Below, one piece after another: positions 23,253 through 35,265 of a DNA stretch of 64,000 bases. The notes beneath the pieces were generated by a model that did no database searches, had not been told where the DNA came from, and worked only from the letters and a program-made list of their open reading frames with translations. Each line of letters opens with the position of its first letter. Position 1 is the stretch's first letter. Made by a program: the position numbers and the translations under genes. This DNA comes from CAVVEC01 sp963747105 (GTDB lineage Bacteria > Acidobacteriota > Terriglobia > Terriglobales > Acidobacteriaceae). The DNA lies in assembly GCA_963747105.1 (NCBI GenBank), contig CAVVEC010000016.1:434001-498000 (forward strand). Direction: 5' to 3'.

Positions 23253-26200
23253 AGGGTTGGCATCTCCGAGTTACCGGCGAAATTGGCTTTGGGCGTTCCG
23301 AACGCTTTGGATAGATCGGGCGGCGCGTGCGGCACGGCTTCATCAGGCTTCCAAAAATAGGTCTTGCCGTCAGTCGCTTTCCTGACGCGCCTGCATGCAG
23401 TCCAGTGTCGCGGGGGCTCGCGGCTTCCTGGGGAATGATCCACGAGAAGAGGTGATCAGCGACGGCTTGCGTGTACCACATGTTGATCAGGGGAAAATTC
23501 CCTTCGGCGAAGCGGATCGATTTTCGCCTTCTCATCGGTGCGCTCGCCGCGCTGGGACTTGAAGAAGGCGCCGTGCGTGGGAGAGAGAAGATCCCTTCGG
23601 CCGTGGTCGCGGCGGGGCCGCCGAGGGCCGCGGCGAGGGACGTCTATCAAGGGTCCTCGGTGCATATAGTTATGAGAGAAAGTCCCCGAAGAATCCCAAG
23701 CCCCGCCACGTAAGATCGCTTTACCCCAGAAATGCGGTTCTCTTTCGGGTTCATGTTCTCCGGGTTCTGGCCGGCCAAGAGACTCCTACGGATACTGATT
23801 GCCCGCAGCGGCAATGACAGTGCCGTAAAGGACAACAGCGCCAAGATACTCAATCGCCCCATACCCGGCATGTCAGTTCTCTCCCCCAGTGCTTGATCTA
23901 CCATCATCGAGAAGGCAGAGCCGCCGGAAGAGATTCATCTCGAACACCAGATCTTCCCGCCATAGGAGCCGCGCTGCGTGCCGAGATTGACGGTTACGCG
24001 CTGGCGGGGACCTGTGTCCATCGCGCCCATGCCCGCCTCTTCGAGCGCATGTGAAAAGCTTTGCGTCGTCGCCTCGCGCTTCAGTGCCCGCGGATTTTAC
24101 CAAGTCCTTCAGTTGCTCATCCGGGATAGACCGAATTGAGCTCGGCGTGAGAACATTTCGAGGGTGCCCGCCCCAGTCCTCTGGGGTTGCGCGGCGCCAC
24201 ACTTGCCAGTTGGTACCCATCACTGCCCTTTTCGCTTCAACACCGTGATCCTCAACGGACAAGTCCTGGATATGTTCAACGGTGCGGAAAGCTAGCCAAT
24301 GGAGGACATGAGGACGAATGTCTCCCAAGCCCTGACGCCGTGCCGCCCACCGTGCGCTCGGCGCCGAGAGGCGCATCACGGCGGATGCCATCTGCCAGAG
24401 AAGGACGAGCCGAAGCCCTCTTCGGCAAAGCCGTTCATGTGTCCCATCATCGCGTGGATTTCCCGAACCTGCGTCTCGGCGAAGTCGCGGGACTTGCCGA
24501 GTGCCACGCGCTTCAACTCCTGCGATCATGGCCTGCGCATAAGGCACGTGGTTGGCGATAGCGGTCGAGAACATTCCGGCCTCATCGCCCAGAGCCGTGA
24601 TGACCACCTTGCCGAGCTTGGTCGCCGTCATCCAGTTACGAAAGCCCTGGAAGGCATTCGCCGCCCGCTGATCGACGACTTGATCCTTGCCCGCGACCGC
24701 ATCGAAGAGGTTCTCGTTAAACTTGCCCTGTTTCTCCAAGCGCTTAATGGAGGTTGAGACTGGCGTATCTCATCCTGCAGGGCGCGATCATTGAAGTGCT
24801 TGAAAGTGGCCGCTGCATTGGGACCTCGACGCTCCGCTGAGGCGATATCGCGGGACATCCGCGAGACGTGGCCCGAGAGTAGGCCGCTCAGGGACTCTTC
24901 CCCCCGTAGAGCGAGTTGTATTGGGCTGCGGCGTCTGCGTCCTTGAAGAAGGAGTTGGGAGTTGCAGTCGCAGCCAATCACAATAACGCCGCTACCCGAT
25001 ACGCTTCCAGGCTCGCTGCCGTTGTGCCCATCCGTGATGATCGAATCGTAGGCGTGTGTGTGCGAGGCGTGAACTTTGTCACCGACATTCTTCAGCCATC
25101 CAGTTTCGCGTGTTGTTGCAGGTCGAGCTTTGGGGTGATATCGGCGATCCATTTCTCGACGCCCGCAGACGCAACGCGGGCCTGGCTGTGATGTTGCGGT
25201 TTCTCTCCATTCCTCGAGCTTGCCGACGTTGCCGCCCGCATCGTTGAAGCGCTCGCGCTTCTCCTCGGTGCGGACTTCACGCCACGCTTTGAGCACCCTC
25301 GGCGGCTGTCGGGTTGTTGGACTTCTCGCCGTGCAATTCCTTCCACAGATCGGCTCCACCTTTCTTGTTATTCAACAAGACCGAGAGTTGCGGGTATCGC
25401 CTTCCAGGTCTTCATTAGGTTTGCGAAGGACTCACTGCGGTAGGCGTTCGACCAGGACTGCGCCGAGGCATAGCCCCCGCCGCCGGTGTCAAAGTAGGCG
25501 AGCTTCGAGACGGCGCGGAGCAAATCGCCCACCTTGCGCTACGAGCTGCTCGGCTAAGAAGTTCTCGATGCGGTCGTGGGCGGCGATCGTATTCTGGGCC
25601 CGTTGCAGAACGCTTTGCTGGCATCTTCCTCTTTCATCTCAGTAGCCGCTGCCGCTGCCGCCTCGTGCAGCCGGTCCGAATAGGTCTTGGCGCGCCATTC
25701 TTCTGGGTTCTCGCGGGCCAGAACACGCATTTGATTGCGCACGCGCTGTTCGATCTTCTCGCCCTGCCGTGCCGAGAGTTCGCGCCCGAGCATGGTGGAG
25801 ACTTCTTGCAAGCAATCATCACGCATGGCGCGCCTCGCACTGGACAGCAGCCGAGACATGGGCTCGGCTTCCTTGTTCGCCTGCTGCTAGTGATCCCCGG
25901 CTAGAGAATGAACATCGAATGCGAGCGCCGTACCTGGCGATCGTTCGGCGGCGCGCTCTGTCACCAGCTGCATCGAGAATACGTAGCCGCGCTGCGTTCC
26001 TTCGAGATGGTCGGTTTTTCCAGGTGACTCATCAGCGAGGAAGCGGTTCACATCTTCCCAATCTTTCGAGCGTTGTTTTGTTTCCTTCACGATCTACTGA
26101 AGCGACTTGTCCAGGTTCAAACCCCTTGTCCCTTCGCCATGCGGTCAAAGCGTGCGCGCATCTTCAGTCCGACGGTTTCGGATAGGTGTAAGAACGAACT

Positions 26201-27715
26201 CCTGAGCCGCATCCCTTGGGCTGATCTCACGCTCCTCCATGTCCTCGAGGATACTGCGGCCCTAACTCCATCGCTTCTCGGCGCGTGGCGCGATCCATGA
26301 GGGCAGAGAGACGATGGCGCGTTTCCCTGGCCTGCTCACGCTCCACGGGAATGTGGACGTTTGGTCTGTCAGCGAGGGCACGTTCAGTTATGGCCTGGTC
26401 TACGCCCGCTCCCCTGGTTCCTTCTCTTCTTCGCCCTCCTTCTTGAACTGCTCAGGCACTTCGCCTTGGGGTACACCGGCGGCTTCGGCTGGTTCCTCTG
26501 GAGGCTTCTCGGCAGTCGGCTGCTCTTTGGACTTGGGCTCTTCCTCACCCGCAAGCCACCGATCGAACGCCGCGGCATCGTCCAGGACGCCGACTTCATG
26601 AATTCATCGCGCATGATCTCGCGCGCTTGAGAGCGGTTTTCTCCTCGGGACGCGCGAAGGTGGCGCCGTCCATGTCCTCGGCATTGAGCTCGACGGGGTG
26701 ATCGCTCATCAAGTCGCCGAGGGCCGTTTCTAGTGCCTGCCGATCGAACGAGGCAGACTTGGTGTTCAACAGGGATGCCGGGGTCGCGGTCGGCAACCTC
26801 TTGCCGGTCCTCGACCACCTTGGCGGCATCGCGAATCGAGGGATCCACATCGGCCGCTTGGGGCCCGTGCAATCCGGCATGGGCACCGGAGGAAGCCCCG
26901 GTGATGGCATCGGTTGCCATGTAAGAGGACTCGTCCCACGGCTTTTGCTGCTCAGCCATCTCCGGATAGCCCGCGTCGGTCTCCAATCTTCGCACTCGCC
27001 AACCGCGAGGCCGCGCCAAATGCGCTATTGACCGCAGCACCCGTCCCGGCCTCGGTCAGCAGTGTACCCATCATCGAGAGCCCCGCCAGCCACTGGCCAG
27101 AGCAGGCTCATCAGCAATGCCGCTCCAGCACCCGAGGGCGAGGCCGGTGAGGATTCCCGACTTCTTGGCCATTGCCCTCATCGAGCCCTTCGTCTCTGGA
27201 GTCCTGGTAGTCGGGCGTCACCTTCCGTTCGCGCCCAACAGGGAGGCTCCCGCAACGGGACCGCCCGCCAAGTTGCCCACACAGCGAACTCCGTGACCCG
27301 CGTCGCTGCGAAGGCCCTTGCACGAGATTGAGCAGCACTCCCGGTGGTGCACAAATCAGCAAGAAGGATTTAGAGGTTTCGCGCGAGGCGTCCTCGATCT
27401 CCTCGTGCTTCTCGTTCCAATCGACTTTCCAGGGATCAAGTTCCGTCTTGCCCTTTTCGCGTTGCGGAAGAGGCAGAAGGCCCTTCGGCGAGTGCGTCCA
27501 TGGGATTCGGGCTGAGCGTGCTGCTCGAGGGCCGTGCGCAAGCAGATTGATTCCATGCCAATCTCCACCCCGGGGCGGTGTACAGCGGGCGATGCTGCAA
27601 CGGCAGGCCCATCGGACGTACCCGGGTGCTGTTGGTCGATCGTCCAGCCGGGACCGTCCGTTTCGTCCTGCTCGGTTTGGTCCTGATCTTTGAAGAGGCC
27701 GGATTGCAGCGCCAC
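23249..27715 (-). pseudogene. gp16-like large ejection protein, shredded by frameshifts
   Basis: No long frame survives, but pieces in all three frames follow in order. They include GLFKDQDQTEQDETDGPGWT, PWKVDWNEKHEEIEDASRET, EDMDGATFARPEEKTALKRA, EVSTMLGRELSARQGEKIEQ, KLGKVVITALGDEAGMFSTA, ATPEDWGGHPRNVLTPSSIR and KTYFWKPDEAVPHAPPDLSK. The last segments match the C-terminus of very large podovirus virion proteins injected with the DNA (gp16-like). The end is certain (TGA overlapping the fibre ATG); the start near GTG 27715 is a guess. About 1,490 residues if intact. Either badly sequenced or decayed. Confidence 0.5.
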
Positions 27716-29868
27716 TCTCCCACCGTGATCTGCATGTGGGTGCCCGCCCTTTGCAGCCGAACTCCACGTGACGCAGCAGCGGCTGCGGCTTCGGCTGATC
27801 CTCACCCTTGAACTGCTGGTTCAAGTCAGAACCGTACGACTGCTTGCCATCCTTGGACTTCAAGAAGGGATCGCCCCTGACCGTTGTCGTCGATCACGTC
27901 AGGCGCCCCATCCCCGGGTGTCGCCGAGCTGCCACAGTCCATAGCCGCGCAGCGCCTCGATGTGTCGATCCGAGTAACCCGAGGACTTGAGCACCGCCTA
28001 GAAAACGAGATTCACGGCCCCCTCGAACTTGGATGGGTCCGTCCAGGAAGGGACGACCGAGTCGGTCGAGCCGTAGGTCGTCGCATGGCCGATGACCATC
28101 TGCGCCGCTTGTCGGCAATGTCCGAATGGATCACGCAGTCGGTACTCCCTCGTCCGACTAGCCTCGGCCGCATAGGTTGCCTTATCAGCGGCGTCCATGG
28201 CCTCAAGGGTGTCCGAATCCCCCTCCCGCCGAATACGTCGCTGTGTCTGAGCCCCGCCTATGGCGCTCTGGAACTGGTCTTGAAGGTCCTTGTCAGACGG
28301 CATCGGGAAGATCGGAGTGATTGCCCTTCTCGCCCTTTGTCCCTGCGATATCTCCCTCGCCCTCCAAGAATGTCGCTGTCACCGAGACGAGGGGAGAGGT
28401 ACTCGAGACTTCGGGTTGAACCAGCTGGGCGCGTTCTGCGCGGGGCAGTCAGTGTGGTGCCTGCAATCGCCGTCAGCGGCGACTGCGGTGCGATCTGCTT
28501 CATGAGCGAGGCGTAGGCAACATATGAGGGCGAGCCCTGCACGGAAGGCCGCCAAGGTCTTGAAGACGCTGGGCCAGGTGGCTGTAGCATAAAAACTGCG
28601 TGAAGGCTTGTGTCTCAGGTTTCGTCAGGAGCGGTGCGTTCACTCCCATCTGTTCGGAAACCTGTTCTTGAGTGTTCGCGCGGGACTCAGTTGCGATATC
28701 GCGTTCTGCGGGTACTTGAGATCAAGCGGCTTCCATCCAGCGCCAGAATCGATGGCGGACTGAGCCGGGTCTTTGTTGCGCTCGGTGATGGATTGTTGTG
28801 CCGCACGTGCAAGCGTTTCGTAGCTCGAGATGGCAAAGGTCGCTTCTGGGCCGCCAACAGTGGGCCATGCCTTATCGACCGCCGCTTGAATCTGATCCGG
28901 TGTTTGCTTATCGAAGTCCTGCGCCTGGGCGGCAGAGCGTGCGTCGTCGTCAGGCCGTGCCAATGACGCTGCGCGTCCTTGGGATAGAGAACGTCGAGTT
29001 CGCCCGGCTCACGGTGATCGGATTCTTGAGCCCGAACTGTGCGGCCTCTATCGAGTCGTGATAGCGGTCGGATATGTCCTGTTTCTGATCGTTCTGCTTC
29101 TCCTTGATCTGCCCATCCAACATCCGCTTGGCCGACCAGGCGGTGTTGGCGTCCATTGGCCCTTGACGGTATCGAGATAGTGTTCCGCCATCGGGAACTT
29201 ACCATCCGTCGCCATCCGGTCGAGCACGTTCATGTGGAACTTGGAAGTCTGTTCCTGCGTGAACTGCTCCACTTGTTCCGGCGACCAGCCCAATTGATCG
29301 CCCAAGTGCTGAGCCTTTAGCTGGATCGTCTGCAAACTCGATGACAGAATCCCCGCATCGTTGTAATTGTTCGGCCCTCGGACTGAGGCTATGTCAATTG
29401 CGTCCTGATCGGTCTTGATGCCGAATTCTTTGTGTTGCTGCAGTTCATGCACATTCAGCTGGTTTTCAAGCTGCGCCCTGATGTGCTGATAAGACTGCTC
29501 GGCAGCGGTGCGGGCACGCTGATCTGGCACTGCGTTGATTATTGATTGAGCCTGCTGATCAAATTGCGGCAGGTACTTTTGATTTAATCCAAAAGCGTTC
29601 TGTCCATATTGGGCGAAGGCGCCTGTCTGCGGCGTATTAGTGGTGCCGTCAGCGAGCACCGTGGCTTATTCACCGCATTGGTGTGCTGGGACTGAAGCGC
29701 CTGCGCCTCCACTTTGTCGTGGACGCTTTGCAGGACCTGACCAGCCTGCTCAATGCTCGATCCGACTTGAGTTCCGAATGCTTGTGGATCGTTCCCCGGC
29801 AGACACGGATACGCCCGTCCCGGTAACGCTTCCGGCTCGACATTCGCTTGATAGGTCAGGTCAACCAT
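27716..29868 (-). pseudogene. gp15-like internal virion protein, shredded by frameshifts
   Basis: ATG 29868 begins MVDLTYQANVEPEALPGRAY and continues QVGSSIEQAGQVLQSVHDKV. Later pieces are KYLPQFDQQAQSIINAVPDQ, GWSPEQVEQFTQEQTSKFHM, AVDKAWPTVGGPEATFAISS, GHATTYGSTDSVVPSWTDPS and HIEALRGYGLWQLGDTRGWG. These resemble T7 gp15-like ejection proteins. Frameshifts occur every 100-300 bases. The left boundary with the gp16-like gene is not certain. As read, no functional product would be made. Confidence 0.5.
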
Positions 29869-30345
29869 TGGGATCGGACCATTGGCCGTAGGCGCGGGCG
29901 CCCGAAGTGATCAGGCTCCCGAACGTATTGAACGTCCCGGCCGATTGCTCTTGCTTCGCCCTGAATAGATCGCCTGCTTGTTGAACTTCAAATCCCCACG
30001 CCTTACGCGCGGCGTTCGTCTGGATGCGCGAGATATCCTGGCCGCCCAGGTACGCCGTGTTCTCGACCGATTTGAGCGCGGAGCCCGATAGGGTGAGGTT
30101 GTTTCCACCGACGCTCGCCTCTTGTCGTCCGATCGTCGCGTTCAAGTGCTGGCGGTAGAGTTCGGCCTGCTGGGCCCCCGCCTCTTGCGTCGATTGCGCC
30201 TGCATGCCCGCAATGGAGGCATTCGCCTGCATGAGCTTTGCATCAGCGCCGCAAACTGGTTACCGGCCGCCGAGAACCCGCCGCCAAAGAGCGTGAGATA
30301 CGGCGATATGTCGAAATTGCCCTGTTGATTGGTGAAGTCGAACAT
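29861..30345 (-). CDS. gp14-like internal virion protein (one frameshift)
   Basis: ATG 30345 begins MFDFTNQQGNFDISPYLTLF and GFSAAGNQFAA. One G is missing near 30245, and the other frame continues KLMQANASIAGMQAQSTQEA, QHLNATIGRQEASVGGNNLT and FRAKQEQSAGTFNTFGSLIT. 161 residues if restored. Ala/Gln-rich helical composition and the place before the gp15-like gene fit a T7 gp14 analogue. Confidence 0.6.
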
Positions 30346-33123
30346 CAGCCCGCCTGCCCTATGTCCACATCCGCCTGCCACGCAAGCACCGTCAGGGGCG
30401 CGGGGTCTGGCATCTCGATACACACCGCCGCATCGTCGTCGGGCTGGGTCATCAGAGGAATGTGGGTAACGCCCGTGGCAAGATTGGTCGTCACCCCGTA
30501 ATCCTCGAATTCTCTCAACTCCGCTTGCACCAGATTGTCGAACGAGGTGCCCGCGTAGAAGAGCGATGACTGATCGATGACCACCGAAAGCCGCGGCACG
30601 GTCTTCGCGTGATTGCGAATCGAGGGCTGATTCTGCACGTTGAAGTTCATTCCCTGAATCTGCGCCACATAGGGCAGTCCGATATGCACCACGCCGCAGG
30701 CCGCAGGCAGTGCAATGACGCCGTTCGCATTCACTTGCTGCTGTGGCAGCACCGTGCCGTCGGCTTGAATGGCCGCCATCTGGCTCGCGATATTGTTAAG
30801 TCCGGTAAACAGCGTCTTGGCATACGTCCAGATAGTGGTTGGAACCCCTTGCAAGGTGGCCGGACGGGATCTAAGAAAAGCACGCTCACGTTTCCGGTAT
30901 TGACGAACTGCGTGATCTGCGCGCGGCATCTGTTGCCCGACGCATCGTAGAGCCATACCGCATTGTTATTGGCCGGATCGGTCGCGGCGAATACCGGACC
31001 GCTGGCGATACAAGTGCCGAAAGTTCCCGCGCTCCAGTCGCCGCCAGTGCTCACCGTCAACGTCGTCGCCGTGGTGTTGCGCCCATCGTAGGTGAGCCCG
31101 GAATCGACGAAGAAGTAATCATCGGTGGTTGTAACCTCGCGGGCGGCGAAGCGCTCGATATAACGCACCGTCTGACTATTGATCACCCGGCGCACGATCA
31201 CATACACGGCGTAGGTGCCGTTCTCGGGGACGACGCACACATCCTCGAAGAAACCTTGTGTCGTATAGCGCGACCAGGCCGTGACCTGCTGCTCAGGTAA
31301 ATACGCACAGACGCACAGCACCCCATCCGAGCGCACCACATACAGAAGCCCGTACGGCTCCGGCGCAAAGGCCATCCGAAGCGCAGTGGTCCCGTACGGG
31401 AACATTGACGCGCGAACACCGTCAATTCGGTGCCCACGAACTTGTCATACTGGAATTGATAGGCCAAGTCGCGGATCTTCCGGCCGCCCCACTGCACATA
31501 GATCACCGTGTCCCCGGTCTGCACCGAGGGCACGCCGCCCTGCTCCCCATAGAAGTTTTGCGGCAACAGAGAGATATCGGCGGCGTGATAGCCCCGACCG
31601 ATGCCGAATGCGTCACTCGCCACATGGTCGATGCCGTGCCGATCAGAAGATCGTTGAGCGGTATCAAGTCCACGATGGGGTTCTCGCGCCTGGCGTCCAT
31701 CGTGAAGGTGATGCCATCGGTATCGACCTGCGGACTCGACACGCCGAAGTCGATATAGACCGAGGTCTGTGAGGTGAAGGCAGTTTGCGGCTGAAGCGTC
31801 GTGCCGCCGAATACCAAACGGTCGTTGAAGTACACCACCGTTGCGGGATAGCCTTGAGTGGGACTGAACGAACCGAAGGCCCAATAGGTCGAGACGCACA
31901 GGCCCGCCATCGGTACGGGCGGTGTCATCGGCGGTGGCTGTGGTTGTAAGAGCGAGCCCACCACTTGCGATACCTGGACGTTCGCGCCTGCCGGAGGGGC
32001 GGTGAAGAAGGTGATGCTCGTCGAGGTCTGATTGATGATGTAGCTCGTCGGGTCCTGGAAGACTCCCTGCACCAGCACAAAGAACTGATTCGGATCGCCC
32101 GTGGTGATTGCGGTGAGTGGGCTAAAACCGTGGTGGTCCCATCACCCAAGAAGTAAAAGGTCCTACCGAGGGGAGCGGCCCCCCGACTACCGTGGGCGGA
32201 AAGTTCGAGTAGATGCCCTTGTACGATTGAACCGTCGCCTGCACCTGGAATGCCGAGATGAACTTGGTGATCAGTGCGACGCCCGCATTGGTCGAGACGA
32301 ATTGCCAGGACACACCGACCGTGGGCGCGAGTGCGGGGATGGTCTGTCCCGTGCCGTCCGACTGAGTGCCCGAGGTATGCACGGGCTGGAAGGTGCCCGT
32401 TGCATAGTTCGGGTTCGGTCCGAAGACGTTCACGCACTGATAGATCTTGGCGTCCGAGCGGATATACATCCCGATCGGGGAGCCCGAGCCTTGCGTCAGA
32501 AGCTTGTTCGCTTCCCACGGCTGAATGGCGTTTAGGAACTGCTCCTGAATGGTGAATAGCGAACCCAGATGGCCCGCCTTGAAGATGGGATTCGATGCCG
32601 TGATGGTGATGTTGCCCTGCGTCCCGGAGGTGTAGACGTAGGTCGTGCCATCGATGTTGATGTCCTGAAACGGCCCATTGATGTATTGCGGGGTCGTGAA
32701 GGTGAACGTGGTCGAGGTGGTGCGCGTGAAAGTCGCAGGCGGATGGGTCGTAACCACCAAATTCATCACGTCGGCCGACTGCGCCCAACGGATGTTGGGC
32801 AAGTCCGCAAACGCATACGGGTTCACAATACCCGCCTGAATCAGCGCCCCGTTCGCATAGGTCGTGATGGTCCCGGCAGCGAACTCACACACATAGGACT
32901 GCTGATTGTTGTAGACGAACGGCAGAAGGTAGGAGCCATTCGGCACATTGGGGATGCACTGGCCGATGAACTGCAGGCCCGGGCGATTCGATACGCCGCC
33001 CTCGGCACGCACGAAGAAGTTCGTGAGGAGCGAGGCGGCGTTGGCGTAGAAGGATTGATCGGTGCGTGCAGCAGCGATCGGACTCGCCTCGCCGCGGTTG
33101 AATGAGACCTGGGAGATATCCAC
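30345..33123 (-). CDS. Tail tubular protein B (gp12-like nozzle), about four frameshifts
   Basis: The start GTG 33123 lies one base after the gp11-like stop. The first 325 residues are intact: DISQVSFNRGEASPIAAART, FVRAEGGVSNRPGLQFIGQC, YLLPFVYNNQQSYVCEFAAG, the gp12-family hallmark. Breaks near 32135, 31600, 31415 and 30870 separate GDPNQFFVLVQGVFQDP, VVYFNDRLVFGGTTLQPQTA, DISLLPQNFYGEQGGVPSVQ, RMAFAPEPYGLLYVVRSDGV and GLPYVAQIQGMNFNVQNQPS. The rebuilt length is about 927 residues. It forms the tail nozzle. Confidence 0.75.
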
Positions 33124-33124
33124 A

Positions 33125-33853
33125 TCACCACCGCGCCTGGACGGACGGTGAGTCTCTTTCCATGTCCTGCTGCATCGAGTTGAGCGCCTGCGCGAGTGCC
33201 TCAAGCCGCGCTTGCTTGGCCCCGGCCTGACAGAACTGGATCTTCTCAGGCGTCGCGGACCTCAAGGCCATCCCCACCCGAAAGCCGATATCGAAGGCGA
33301 GTGCGTTGTAAAAGAGCGGGGGAAAGAGCCCCGTGTTATCGACGTTTTGGATGTAGAAGAGGTAAATCGGCGATGTGGCACTCGGCGGCAGATCGCACAG
33401 AATCATCTGCTGGCCGGGATTCGCCTGCGATTGCACGATCTTGTAGGGGATCTTCGGGATCGAATAACCAATCCCAGAGGCCGGATACCAGAAGCTATTC
33501 CAGAAATACGAGCCCGCACGTTGCCCGGCATAGGTCGTGACCGCAATCGCCTGTAGACAGTCGTTCGGGTAGACGTACGCATAGCGCCAGCCGGGGAAGG
33601 CGAAAGTCGAGCCGATGGTCCCCGCAGGGCCTGCGGTACTCGCGTCGGTCGAGAGAATGACCGAGGTGTAGGCAAACGGCCAGGGCGCCATCTGCAGAAG
33701 TTCTTGCCGGCACTTGTCGTACCAGAAGGCGCAGGATTTCGCCTGTGCGTTATCGTCAGGCGGATAGATCGACTGGATCTGAGAGGAGATGCCGAGGTAA
33801 GACAGCCCCATGTTGCAGAGGTCTACGGGTGCGAGAGTCTGGACAGTTGTCAT
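33125..33853 (-). CDS. Tail tubular protein A (gp11-like adaptor)
   Basis: 242 residues, intact. LAPVDLCNMGLSYLGISSQI, CRQELLQMAPWPFAYTSVIL and GWRYAYVYPNDCLQAIAVTT, with the C-terminal FYNALAFDIGFRVGMAL, are the tail tubular A signature. It connects the portal to the nozzle. This family marks the phage as a podovirus of the T7/BPP-1 kind. Confidence 0.88.
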   Translation of the reverse strand: MTTVQTLAPVDLCNMGLSYLGISSQIQSIYPPDDNAQAKSCAFWYDKCRQELLQMAPWPFAYTSVILSTDASTAGPAGTIGSTFAFPGWRYAYVYPNDCLQAIAVTTYAGQRAGSYFWNSFWYPASGIGYSIPKIPYKIVQSQANPGQQMILCDLPPSATSPIYLFYIQNVDNTGLFPPLFYNALAFDIGFRVGMALRSATPEKIQFCQAGAKQARLEALAQALNSMQQDMERDSPSVQARW

Positions 33854-33856
33854 GGA

Positions 33857-34213
33857 TCATGGGTTAGTGGTGAACTGCAAAAGGCCGACGCACAAAAAAT
33901 ATCCGGTCTTGCCAGCAGCCAACGAATAAGCGGTATTGGTACTCGCGCTACCCATCTTGCCTCCGACCGGGGGATACACTAGGAGTGCGTTAGACCCATG
34001 ATTGGCCACTTCGTACTCTTCTCCTGCTGAGATGCCGTTCGGCAAGATACATCCCGTTCCCGAAGCTGCGGTACTAAATACCGACAACGATTGACCCGGT
34101 GGGATAACATACGCATTGCTTTGAGTGGTCCCTGTAGCAGTCAAATTGACTACTGGTTTATCAAGCCAAGGACTACCGGAAACGCCCGTCTGAGTTGGAT
34201 TGATGAGTGACAT
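33857..34213 (-). CDS. Beta-rich phage structural protein (118 aa)
   Basis: 118 residues, intact. MSLINPTQTGVSGSPWLDKP, VIPPGQSLSVFSTAASGTGC and EYEVANHGSNALLVYPPVGG suggest a small beta sandwich. It lies between head- and tail-type genes. Function is unknown. Confidence 0.6.
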   Translation of the reverse strand: MSLINPTQTGVSGSPWLDKPVVNLTATGTTQSNAYVIPPGQSLSVFSTAASGTGCILPNGISAGEEYEVANHGSNALLVYPPVGGKMGSASTNTAYSLAAGKTGYFLCVGLLQFTTNP

Positions 34214-34755
34214 CAGTCGTTCGGCATCTCAAGCCACGTGATGCCGACATCGATCACCGAAGTCGTGAGCACGGCATCGGCGGCCACTGAGACGAAATAG
34301 CCCGGCGGAATGGTGATGGCGCCCCCCAGATGAATGAAGTTGTCATCGTCGGTATCCACCGTGATGGCGCCGGTGTGGATGTGCCCGAGCGGCAAGAAAA
34401 ACGTACCAGCGGCCGAAGTGGTCCCGATGTTGTAGACCGAACAGATGGGACTTGCCCCGCCGATCCACAGATTCGCTTTCGAGGTAATGGCCGTCGTCGT
34501 GGTCGGCGCGGTCGTCGCACCGCCCGTGATTCCAATCGCACCGGCCGCAGCCGAGGCGACCGAGAGCCCGTAGGAAACCGACAGGAGATAGGCGGTAACG
34601 CCCGCGTGGCTGCTCGCGGCCGAGCCGTTGTAAAGGAGCGGCCCTCCCGTCCCGGCAGCGGTCGAATACAGACCCATCGCCGTGATGACGGCGTTGGCCG
34701 AGAACACCGCCCCTCGACCACCCAGGAGCGGAGGAGGAGAGAGGCCCGCGAGCAT
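34213..34755 (-). CDS. Phage structural protein (180 aa)
   Basis: 180 residues, intact; the start overlaps the previous stop. It is Ala/Gly/Thr/Ser rich with beta-type segments (GAITVDTDDDNFIHLGGAIT; GYFVSVAADAVLTTSVIDVG). A decoration protein is possible. I do not recognise a family. Confidence 0.6.
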   Translation of the reverse strand: MLAGLSPPPLLGGRGAVFSANAVITAMGLYSTAAGTGGPLLYNGSAASSHAGVTAYLLSVSYGLSVASAAAGAIGITGGATTAPTTTTAITSKANLWIGGASPICSVYNIGTTSAAGTFFLPLGHIHTGAITVDTDDDNFIHLGGAITIPPGYFVSVAADAVLTTSVIDVGITWLEMPND

Positions 34756-35265
34756 CAGTGACTCGCGAAGTCGGGATGCGGCTCAACGATCAACAAACCA
34801 GTGCCGGGATCGACTCCTTTGATGATGACGGGGACGAAGGGACAGCCCGGCCAGTAGTCCTGCATATCGATGTTGAACACATCGCCGTAGCCCTTGCGGG
34901 CCGCATTCGGACTGTCAGGACCGAATTTGAGCCCGTTTACCGGGTCCCAGCAGTCGGCCCGTGCCTGCACCGGCCCCTTGTACGGAACCCCTGTGGTAGG
35001 CGTTTCCTGGAGCTGCAAGTCCTGGATCTGCTGGCGCGCCTCGGTGAGTTCGCGCTGCAGCTTCGCCGAGAGCACTTCTTCCCGATCCTGCCGCAGCGCC
35101 GCCACGATCTGATCGACCATCGGCCCATCGGCCGCGGGCTTCGCTTCGAGCGCCTCGATCGCGCCACAGTGCGGCAAGACCCGACTTCAACTCGTCGTTC
35201 TCGGCAGCGAGCATCTTGCGCGACTTGTAGCCCGGCGTGCCCGGCTCTGCGGTTTCGTCAGTCAT
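34755..35265 (-). CDS. Phage structural-operon protein (one frameshift)
   Basis: ATG 35265 begins MTDETAEPGTPGYKSRKMLA then AENDELKSGLAALW. One base is missing near 35185, and the other frame continues AIEALEAKPAADGPMVDQIV with a coiled coil. A beta-rich C-terminus follows (DCWDPVNGLKFGPDSPNAAR; YWPGCPFVPVIIKGVDP). 170 residues if restored. The C-terminal domain may be a virion head or joining module. Function is unknown. Confidence 0.55.

Noticed and set aside
23249..29868. Plus-strand frames of 80-210 residues in the shredded region
   Set aside because: They are shadows of the broken minus-strand genes and lack conserved motifs or ribosome sites.
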